A stretch of 16,313 nucleotides of DNA, taken from contig CAZJDM010000101.1 in the NCBI GenBank assembly GCA_964544765.1, positions 1 to 16,313 on the forward strand, in the 5' to 3' direction. The notes below the pieces were generated by a model. That model did no database searches and had not been told where the DNA came from. It was given only the letters and a program-made list of their open reading frames with translations. This document shows, one piece after another, positions 1-6,249 of the stretch; position 1 is the stretch's first letter; the number at the start of each line of letters is the position of its first letter. This DNA comes from CAZJDM01 sp964544765. GTDB taxonomy: Bacteria > Bdellovibrionota_B > Oligoflexia > CAYFLR01. Both the position numbers and the translations under genes were made by a program.

Positions 1-1163
1 GATTACCGTTATATTTTTCAAACGGCCTTCCTTATGGCACCGCCATTTTTATTGCTATCTGGAATTTTGCAGCCATGCTGCTCCTTTTTTGGTTGTTTCT
101 GCGGCTCTTTCCTTCGTTCAATCGCTATTACTTAGCTACTTTTTTACTTTTCGCTCCTTGGACCATTCTTCACGTCGCTATTTGGAACCCGAGCTACTTA
201 CCTCTTTTTGCTGTTTTGTTTTTTATAGGGCTTTATCAAGTCTTTATCGATCCCCACCATTTTGGTGGACACTTTTTGATTTTTTTCACTATCCCCATAG
301 TCATGCAATTGCATTTATCCTTCGTTCTTCTTATAGCTATTCTGGGCCTTTGTTTCATTTTAAAATGGTATAAACCAAAAAACATCCCCGCTATATTAAC
401 GGGTCTAATATTAGGAAGTTTGACTCTGTTACCTTATTTACTACAAGAAAAAGTTTCTTCTGGGGCCAAAGGTGAGTTTCTTCTAGCTAACATTAAAATT
501 AACTGGGATAACCTGTTCAACTTTCCTAAATTTCTTTTTCGTCTATTGACTTTTCCCACCGGCGAAACTTCAATTTTTTTCCTTAGAGGAAAAATCTCTT
601 ATCCCGAAGCTTGGGATATCATAAGCAATAAAATCTATTTATTACCTTTTATACTTCTAGGACTAATCTTATCCATATTAATAATTACCCTTTCACTTTA
701 TTTCTACTGGAACAGAATAAAATTCTTTATTCAAAAGCCAATACCATCAAAATTTTCTCTTTTAGAACGTTTTGATTTTATAGTGGTTGCCATCACTATA
801 ATTACTTATTTTTCGTTTTTCTTTTCTATCAAAGGACCTTCTGCTCACACCTATTGGTTATTAATGCCTATATCTTTTTATCCCCTTCTTCGATCTCTCC
901 AACTGAAACAGGACCCTTTGACTAATAAGACATTGAAGTTTCCCTTAAAAAAAGTAGCTTTTATTATTTACATAGTATCAGTTAATTATTATTCGATTCA
1001 TTTTCATTTTTTATACTCTGGATTGGTTCCTCTTCATCCAACGATTAAAAAGGCCCAAGCACTATATCCTAATGAAATATTAGAGGCATCAGAGCGAGAA
1101 GCTAAAGGAATTGCCGCTATATATAAAGTTTTAGACTGGCAAAGTCAGAAGAATCAGCAATAA
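1..1163 (+). CDS. Membrane glycosyltransferase, GT-C fold (GT39/ArnT-like), 5' end outside window
   Basis: The reading frame is open from base 3 to the stop at 1163, and the residues before the first internal ATG at 75 (for example NGLPYGT) are protein-like, so the gene starts upstream of the window and the ATG at 75 is not the start. About 386 residues are visible. They form many hydrophobic helices with short polar loops, including WNPSYLPLFAVLFF and MQLHLSFVLL, the pattern of polytopic glycosyltransferases that use polyprenyl-phosphate sugars. The hydrophilic tail ends in LDWQSQKNQQ. The catalytic Asp expected in the first periplasmic loop of this class would lie before base 1, so it cannot be checked. 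It is followed after 59 bases by an O-antigen ligase-type gene in the same direction, which fits a role in modifying lipid A, LPS core or another surface glycan. The exact donor and acceptor are unknown. An unrelated polytopic transporter is less likely but not excluded. Confidence 0.6.
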   Translation, partial: LPLYFSNGLPYGTAIFIAIWNFAAMLLLFWLFLRLFPSFNRYYLATFLLFAPWTILHVAIWNPSYLPLFAVLFFIGLYQVFIDPHHFGGHFLIFFTIPIVMQLHLSFVLLIAILGLCFILKWYKPKNIPAILTGLILGSLTLLPYLLQEKVSSGAKGEFLLANIKINWDNLFNFPKFLFRLLTFPTGETSIFFLRGKISYPEAWDIISNKIYLLPFILLGLILSILIITLSLYFYWNRIKFFIQKPIPSKFSLLERFDFIVVAITIITYFSFFFSIKGPSAHTYWLLMPISFYPLLRSLQLKQDPLTNKTLKFPLKKVAFIIYIVSVNYYSIHFHFLYSGLVPLHPTIKKAQALYPNEILEASEREAKGIAAIYKVLDWQSQKNQQ

Positions 1164-1170
1164 GTGAGGA

Positions 1171-1205
1171 TTAGAAATATATTAGACTTCTAAGACATCA
1201 TCTAA
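1171..1205. repeat. Nested inverted repeat TTAGA/TCTAA between the two polysaccharide genes
   Basis: TTAGA occurs at 1171-1175 and 1182-1186, and its complement TCTAA at 1189-1193 and 1201-1205, giving an inner and an outer inverted repeat. It lies in the 59-base gap before the O-antigen ligase gene. It could be a regulator site or a small RNA hairpin. The arms are short and AT-rich, so chance is a real alternative. Confidence 0.25.
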
Positions 1206-1222
1206 GAATGAGATAAGCAAGT

Positions 1223-2482
1223 ATGTTATACAAGTTAGAAAAGATATTTTCCGACCAAGGCATTTTATGGGCACTATCTTTTTTTCTAATCTGTGCTCCT
1301 ATCTCGATGGCTATTTCCAATATTTCTTTTTATCTTCTTACTTTTATTGTTCTAGGCAATTTACTAATTACCAGACCACCCTTACGCAAAAACAACATTT
1401 CACTAGTTCAAATTGCGGTATTAATTTTCATCATCGTCCAAATATTATCTGTATTAACCTCCAGTTACTCTCAAAACCCATTAAAGGAACTAAGAGAAAC
1501 CTTACACCCAATTTTCTTTCTTGTTCTCAGTTATAAATTTTATAATTCCAAATCTTTGATTTTGCAATTTAATAAACGAATCTGGTTAATTGGTATTGCT
1601 ATCTCCATTATCCTAGTTTATGTGATTTTTCAACACTTTACAGGTATAGATTGGGCTCATGGCATAAGCGCCTTCCTACACGAAGGAAGAATGGTGGCAA
1701 AACAATACCGCATAAGCGGTTTTTTCTCTCATCCCTTAACATTTGCCTATGTTTATCTTTTAATCCTACCTATAACAGCGTACTCATTTCTTTCATCATC
1801 AATGCCAGGTTTTAAACGAGCGCTGTATGTTTTGCCCATTTTATTTTGCGCTCTTTGTATTTACCTGACTTTTTCTCGAATGGCTTTAATGGTTTTAATA
1901 GCAGAATTAGCGCTTATTCTTTTCTTGGCTCAAAAAAGAACTACCGTAGTTCTATCTGGAATATTAGTAATTCTTTCAGTAGCCCTATATCTTTTTCACC
2001 CTCCTTTTAAAGCTCGAATAAAGCAAATGAATCCCCTTACTGCCCAAAAGGCTGAATTTGAACGAGTTATTTTTTGGAAGGCGCATTATAATATATTCAA
2101 GGACCATCCTCTTTTGGGAGTTGGAGCTAATTGCAGTCAACATGTTTATGATGAGTATTACGCAAAAATACCCAACAAAATATCCAATCGCCAATATAAC
2201 GCCCATAATATCTATTTACAATTTATGGCAGACAGTGGAATCTTAGGATTGATAAGTTTTCTATTTATTATTGTAGCTTGGCTAATAGAACTTACATCTT
2301 CTATAAGAAAATCAAAATGGAGCCAAATAAACCCAGAGTACCACCTACCTATCTTGTTTACTATTTCCATTTTAGGATTGGTCATTGGCTCTTTAACTCA
2401 AAATACCCTTAAAGACTCAGCCGTAGCTATTTGCTTTTGGACTTTTTTAGCTCTAAGGCCCATAAATAAACAAGACGAATAA
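1223..2482 (+). CDS. O-antigen ligase / Wzy family membrane protein
   Basis: This 419-residue polytopic protein matches the Wzy_C (O-antigen ligase, WaaL/Wzy/PglL) family. Visible marks are RISGFFSHPLTFA (163-175), a TFSRMA segment (216-221), RVIFW (281-285), DHPLLGVG (294-301) and the large-loop signature AHNIYLQFMADSGILGL (327-343), where the His is the conserved functional residue of WaaL-type ligases. About ten to twelve hydrophobic helices surround a large periplasmic loop between roughly 255 and 335. In this family the protein moves a polyprenyl-linked glycan onto lipid A-core, or polymerises repeat units, at the periplasmic face of the inner membrane. Ligase and polymerase cannot be separated from sequence alone. 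The start ATG has a weak GAGAT site 8 bases upstream. The partial glycosyltransferase gene 59 bases upstream supports a surface glycan role and possible cotranscription. Confidence 0.85.
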   Translation: MLYKLEKIFSDQGILWALSFFLICAPISMAISNISFYLLTFIVLGNLLITRPPLRKNNISLVQIAVLIFIIVQILSVLTSSYSQNPLKELRETLHPIFFLVLSYKFYNSKSLILQFNKRIWLIGIAISIILVYVIFQHFTGIDWAHGISAFLHEGRMVAKQYRISGFFSHPLTFAYVYLLILPITAYSFLSSSMPGFKRALYVLPILFCALCIYLTFSRMALMVLIAELALILFLAQKRTTVVLSGILVILSVALYLFHPPFKARIKQMNPLTAQKAEFERVIFWKAHYNIFKDHPLLGVGANCSQHVYDEYYAKIPNKISNRQYNAHNIYLQFMADSGILGLISFLFIIVAWLIELTSSIRKSKWSQINPEYHLPILFTISILGLVIGSLTQNTLKDSAVAICFWTFLALRPINKQDE

Positions 2483-2522
2483 TTATAACGCAAGAATTTT
2501 CTCTATAATTAACAATCTTTTA

Positions 2523-2581
2523 TCTAATGATCAATTTCTGTTTGATTTAATGTTTTATTTAATGTTCAATTTATGATAAAA
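2523..2581 (+). promoter_or_regulatory. Direct repeats upstream of the two-component operon (possible operator)
   Basis: TTTAATGTTTTA (2546-2557) is followed directly by TTTAATGTTCAA (2558-2569), 10 of 12 identical, and TCTAATGATCAA (2523-2534) matches the second copy at 10 of 12. They lie just before the histidine kinase gene, where an autoregulatory binding site would be expected. The companion receiver protein has no DNA-binding domain, so any regulator would be another protein. The AT-rich background weakens the case. A TATAAT at 2504-2509 lacks a convincing -35 box. Confidence 0.3.
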
Positions 2582-2604
2582 AGAATAAATCTGTGATATG
2601 AAAA

Positions 2605-4101
2605 ATGAACCATCTATTATTTCCAAAAAGAGTTTTTTATATGACAACAAATTATGGGCAATCCACTTTAAAAGCACATTTTTCACTCAAAGGGATTAAA
2701 GAACAAGGTTCGATTGATTCATCTTCTTTTACAGATTCTAATACTAGTCTTCAAATAAGATTACTCAGACAAAACGTCCTTTGGTTTTGCCAAATGCGAT
2801 GGGTCGTCTCTTTTATTCTTTTTTCTCTGGGACTTATAAGCCATTGGACCAACTTTTTGCCTGCCATTGGTCTTTTACCTCAAAAATACTGGCCCTTTTA
2901 TGTATCTGTATCTCTAGCTCTAACCAATTTTGTTTACCTACAATTACTGCACCATCAAATAGGTAAGGACCGTAATATCCTGTTATTTCAAATGATAATA
3001 GACTTAATTTTGATAACATTTGTAGTACATTTCTTAGGTATCATAGAAACATATGCTGCTTTTGCTTATCTGTTTCATATTATCCTGGCATGTATTTTCT
3101 TTCGCCCTAAACGTTCTATTACCATACTCTTAACCTCAATCGCTCTTTTTACTACTTATTTTATTATTGATTACCTACAGATTACTATTACTAACAGTCT
3201 CTTTCTTGAACGTATAAACTTATCATTGATTCATACAAGTATTCCTTTTTTCCATTTAGTAACTATAATAATACTTTGGTTGACCCTTTGGTATATTACA
3301 TCTCATATGGCCAAGATAATATTTATCGAAGATCGTTTATTGATCCAAGCCAATAAAAATCTAAAAGCACTACAAGAAGAAAAAACCAAACATATGCTCA
3401 GAACAACTCATGAGCTTAAGGCTCCGTTTGCTGCCATTCAAGCTAACGCGCAATTAATAGCCAAAGGATATTTGGGACAAGTACCTTCTAAAGTAATTGA
3501 AGTTACAGAAAAGATAATGGCTCGTTGCAAACGGCTGACCCAAATGATTGTCGATATGCTTCAGTTGGCTAACATTCAGTCTGAAGTAATAGAACAACAA
3601 AATTGTAAGGTCCTTAAATTAGATAAACGGATACAAACCTGTATAAATTCAGTCTATCAGGTTGCCAAAGAAAAACAGATCAATATTAGAAGTAATGTTG
3701 AGCCAGTTAAGATTTTTGGAATTAAAGATCACATTAAAATGTTACTTTCTAATATTGTACTCAATGCCATTTATTATTCCCATCCTCAAAGCAATATAAA
3801 TATAACAACAAAAATCAAAGGCAACCAAGTTTTATTAACCGTCGAAGATCAAGGTATCGGTATCCACCCTGAAAAATTACCTAAAATTTTTGAAGAACAC
3901 TACCGTACCGAAGAAGCCATCCAACATAATCCTGAATCAACCGGATTGGGTCTATCCATTGTTAAACATATAGCTAACATGCATAACATTCATCTATCTA
4001 TAGAAAGTGAAGTGGGAAAAGGAACCAAAGTTTTACTTGACTTCCCACGATGCATATCCGAAAATGACGTCTCAACTACAAAGGAGGATTTTAATGTCTA
4101 A
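2605..4101 (+). CDS. Membrane sensor histidine kinase
   Basis: The 498-residue protein has a polar N-terminus, then five to six membrane helices between about residues 66 and 235, with almost no periplasmic domain, so it probably senses a membrane or intramembrane signal. A short coiled linker (236-262) leads to the kinase core. The H-box is TTHELKAPF with phospho-acceptor His269, the N-box is LLSNIVLNAIYYS (380-392), the G1 box DQGIGI (415-420), the F-box KIFEEHYR (427-434) and the G2 box STGLGLSIV (445-453). All boxes are complete, so the enzyme should be active. The chosen start has no clear ribosome site. The in-frame ATG at 2641 (residue 13), with AAGAG ending 8 bases before it, is a good alternative. 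The last 8 bases overlap the receiver gene, so the two are almost certainly cotranscribed, translationally coupled partners. The stimulus is unknown. Confidence 0.92.
   Translation: MNHLLFPKRVFYMTTNYGQSTLKAHFSLKGIKEQGSIDSSSFTDSNTSLQIRLLRQNVLWFCQMRWVVSFILFSLGLISHWTNFLPAIGLLPQKYWPFYVSVSLALTNFVYLQLLHHQIGKDRNILLFQMIIDLILITFVVHFLGIIETYAAFAYLFHIILACIFFRPKRSITILLTSIALFTTYFIIDYLQITITNSLFLERINLSLIHTSIPFFHLVTIIILWLTLWYITSHMAKIIFIEDRLLIQANKNLKALQEEKTKHMLRTTHELKAPFAAIQANAQLIAKGYLGQVPSKVIEVTEKIMARCKRLTQMIVDMLQLANIQSEVIEQQNCKVLKLDKRIQTCINSVYQVAKEKQINIRSNVEPVKIFGIKDHIKMLLSNIVLNAIYYSHPQSNINITTKIKGNQVLLTVEDQGIGIHPEKLPKIFEEHYRTEEAIQHNPESTGLGLSIVKHIANMHNIHLSIESEVGKGTKVLLDFPRCISENDVSTTKEDFNV
4081..4087 (+). promoter_or_regulatory. 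Strong ribosome binding site AAGGAGG that sets the receiver start
   Basis: AAGGAGG sits 6 bases before the ATG at 4094, inside the end of the kinase gene. It is the strongest ribosome site in the window. It shows that the receiver protein starts at 4094, not at the far upstream in-frame start at 4007, and suggests more receiver than kinase is made. Confidence 0.85.
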
Positions 4102-4480
4102 AATCTTGATAATAGATGACGATAAGGATTTCGTTGACGCAACCAGTATTGTTTTAAATACCGATGGTCATGAAGTTCATTCTGAACTTAGTGCCACTAA
4201 AGCTATGGAATCCGTGAACAATCTACAACCGGACCTATTAATACTCGATGTAATGTTTCCAGAAAATCCTTCTTATGGATTTGAACTAGCTAAAAAACTC
4301 CGCAAAGATAATAATTCAATGCCAATTATCATGCTCACTGCAATAAATGAGAAATTTCCCTTGGGGTTTAATCAAGATCACACCGATGAATCATGGTTAC
4401 CCGTAGAATCTTTCTTAGATAAACCTATCGATCTTGATGTCTTAAAAGATAAAGTTTCCGAATTACTCGAAAGGCATTAA
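4094..4480 (+). CDS. Single-domain response regulator (stand-alone receiver)
   Basis: The 128-residue protein is one CheY-like receiver domain and nothing else. The acidic pocket IIDDDKD begins at residue 6, the phospho-acceptor is Asp52 in LLILDVMF, the switch Thr82 is in IIMLTAINE, and the conserved Lys110 is in FLDKPID. A short insertion (PENPSYGFE) follows the phosphorylation site and a second lies around residues 85-105. The frame is open upstream into the kinase gene, but the AAGGAGG site and the typical receiver start MSKILIIDDD fix the start here. It overlaps the kinase gene by 8 bases, so it is the likely phosphate acceptor of that kinase. With no output domain it must act by binding another protein or by passing phosphate along a relay. 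That partner is not evident in the window. Confidence 0.92.
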   Translation: MSKILIIDDDKDFVDATSIVLNTDGHEVHSELSATKAMESVNNLQPDLLILDVMFPENPSYGFELAKKLRKDNNSMPIIMLTAINEKFPLGFNQDHTDESWLPVESFLDKPIDLDVLKDKVSELLERH

Positions 4481-4537
4481 TATTACTTCCCTCCTTTCTT
4501 TGAAAAGAATTTATAATTTAGTTTTTTATTGATTTAT

Positions 4538-4551
4538 TATTATTAATAATA
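4538..4551. repeat. 14-base perfect AT palindrome
   Basis: TATTATTAATAATA is a perfect palindrome in the 103-base gap between the receiver gene and the HD/kinase-like gene. It contains only A and T, so it could arise by chance, but it lies where an operator of the downstream gene would be expected. No hairpin followed by a T-run was seen here, so there is no clear terminator after the receiver gene. Confidence 0.2.
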
Positions 4552-4583
4552 TAAATCATCATCACTTGGTTTGAGTTTTATTT

Positions 4584-6212
4584 ATGAAGATTTATATATT
4601 TTTCTTTTATATTTTTTTAATTTTTACCCAGACAGATTTCTTTTCCTCTCTGACAGCAATACCTTTGTCTCCCTGCGACACTCATCTACGACAGTTCCTG
4701 GATGATATTGATATGGAATCAGAATATCGAACTCACCTCTTATTTGAGTATAGGAGTAAAATAGGTAGAGCTGTTTCCCGTCTAGCACAGAATGTATCCC
4801 ATAATAGTATTAATACAGCAGATCATCTATGGGACGTAGCCAGAGTTAGTTTAGCCTTTGCCTGGCACTTGCATAGTAAGGGGGTAGTTCGATTTAGTGA
4901 AGAGGACTTCAATATTCTCTATCAGGCTGCCATTTTACATGACACGGGACTGGCTGATATTCCACCAGAAATTTCCCGTCAGGGACCGGCTATTGCTATA
5001 ATTTCAGGCTTTGAAGCCGATAACCTACAAAGGTTGAAGAAAAGTACTTTGCGTACATACCTCCAAATACCTGTAAGAAAGTGGATAATTTGGAGCAAAA
5101 TTCGCAAAATTGCTATGTTTCACCGAGAATTGTGGAACGGACAAGGGCCATATAAAAAAAAGGGCTTAAGCGTTCCTTTATTAGCTAGAATAATTATTTT
5201 AGCTGATGTCTGGAGCCTGTTAAGATCTGATCATTCTGGAAATTCTCTAACAACAAAAGGTGATGCTATTGAGATATTACTTGCCCGGATAGAAGCAGAG
5301 CATTTTGATCCTTGGTTGAGCCAGCATTTTATAGCCTTTATTGGTCAGAAAAGCGCCGATAATTTGGTCGCCAGTGGTGACCAACATAGAGTAAACCAAT
5401 TGTTATTTACTCGCACAAAAGAGTTACTATTATCTGGTATGGTCCCACCTCCAGATGTATTAAAAGGTTTACCTTTATATCAAGATCTTACAATTTTAGA
5501 AGTTCTTGAACAAGATGGTGGTTACTGGTCGATAAATGGTGCCATAGCAACACTTAGACATGGTAATCCAAGTCTGGGTGGAGGGGGGAACCATCAATAT
5601 ATGTTTGAGTACCGCCCCAAGGGAAGTGAACCACGACTGGTCAAGATTATGAACATTCCTACTTTAGCTTATTTGCGTCAGGTTCATATGGCTAACCTAG
5701 GACAGGGAGTCAGAACTCCAAAGCTATACAGACACGGAAAAACTATTTTTCAAGGTAGGGAATACTTTTATATTGATATGGCTGAGCAACTAAGAGAAGA
5801 TGGATCCATTGATTTAAAATCGGCCATCATGGATTCTGGATTGAAAGCCAGGTTTACCTCATACATCAAGAACCATCCCGACCTGTTTCTTAGTCAAGTC
5901 GTAAACAATTACATAAGTGCTATTGAACAACGTACCTTACCTATCGATCCAGATTTTATCATGAATGAACATGGTATTGTTAGATGGTTTGATACCGGTG
6001 ATTGGCAAGAAGTTCCCTATTGGAGCCAAGAACATACGCAAAAACTCAACCAAGTTATGGGATTTTTTATCTTATATATTCAAAATATAGATCCTAATAC
6101 TGGATATCAAATCATACCCAACCTGAAAAGGGAGATAATCTCTTCAGAAAGATTAGAGCATTGGGAAAAGCAAAATCTCCTTTCAAACCTAATTAGTATG
6201 AGATACTATTAA
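4584..6212 (+). CDS. Exported HD-GYP-like / kinase-fold-like fusion protein
   Basis: The 542-residue protein begins with a very hydrophobic segment (residues 3-25, then LTAIPLS), a signal peptide or uncleaved anchor. Residues about 75-255 resemble an HD-GYP domain: His81, the HD pair ILHDTGLADIP (His119, Asp120), FHRELWNGQGPY (179-190, in place of the usual HHE-WDG-GYP), PLLARIIILADVW with Asp208, and FDPWLSQHFIAFI near the end. The first His of the HH pair is Phe179, GYP reads GPY, and the His usually found after the HD pair is not evident, so cyclic-di-GMP hydrolysis is doubtful. Residues about 310-500 look like a protein-kinase/aminoglycoside-phosphotransferase fold: a glycine loop LGGGGNHQ, a possible ATP Lys354 in LVKIMN, a hinge-like YFYIDMAEQL, and PIDPDFIMNEHGIVRWFDTGDW-like catalytic and metal segments (Asp455, Asn461, Asp470; quoted from 453 onward). 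The kinase assignment is my inference. The ribosome site is weak (GAG 8 bases before ATG). It stands alone, convergent with the peptidase gene. Confidence 0.6.
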   Translation: MKIYIFFFYIFLIFTQTDFFSSLTAIPLSPCDTHLRQFLDDIDMESEYRTHLLFEYRSKIGRAVSRLAQNVSHNSINTADHLWDVARVSLAFAWHLHSKGVVRFSEEDFNILYQAAILHDTGLADIPPEISRQGPAIAIISGFEADNLQRLKKSTLRTYLQIPVRKWIIWSKIRKIAMFHRELWNGQGPYKKKGLSVPLLARIIILADVWSLLRSDHSGNSLTTKGDAIEILLARIEAEHFDPWLSQHFIAFIGQKSADNLVASGDQHRVNQLLFTRTKELLLSGMVPPPDVLKGLPLYQDLTILEVLEQDGGYWSINGAIATLRHGNPSLGGGGNHQYMFEYRPKGSEPRLVKIMNIPTLAYLRQVHMANLGQGVRTPKLYRHGKTIFQGREYFYIDMAEQLREDGSIDLKSAIMDSGLKARFTSYIKNHPDLFLSQVVNNYISAIEQRTLPIDPDFIMNEHGIVRWFDTGDWQEVPYWSQEHTQKLNQVMGFFILYIQNIDPNTGYQIIPNLKREIISSERLEHWEKQNLLSNLISMRYY

Positions 6213-6226
6213 AAACTAAAAATATT

Positions 6227-6242
6227 ATATGCTTAAGTATAT
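6227..6242. terminator. Weak hairpin between convergent genes
   Basis: ATATGCTTAAGTATAT can pair as a six-base stem (one G-T pair) with a TTAA loop in the 37-base gap between two converging genes, followed on the plus strand by a short pyrimidine-rich stretch. The position suits a bidirectional terminator, but the stem is AT-rich and the T-run is poor. Confidence 0.25.
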
Positions 6243-6249
6243 CTATCTT

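Noticed and set aside
75..1163. ATG at 75 as the true start of the glycosyltransferase
   Set aside because: The frame stays open with protein-like residues back to the window edge, so this is an internal Met.
1985..2206. Minus-strand open frame of 73 residues
   Set aside because: It lies wholly inside the O-antigen ligase gene, which has clear family motifs; it is a shadow frame.
4007..4093. Longer version of the receiver protein starting at 4007
   Set aside because: The extra 29 residues lie within the kinase gene and precede the AAGGAGG site and the normal receiver start.
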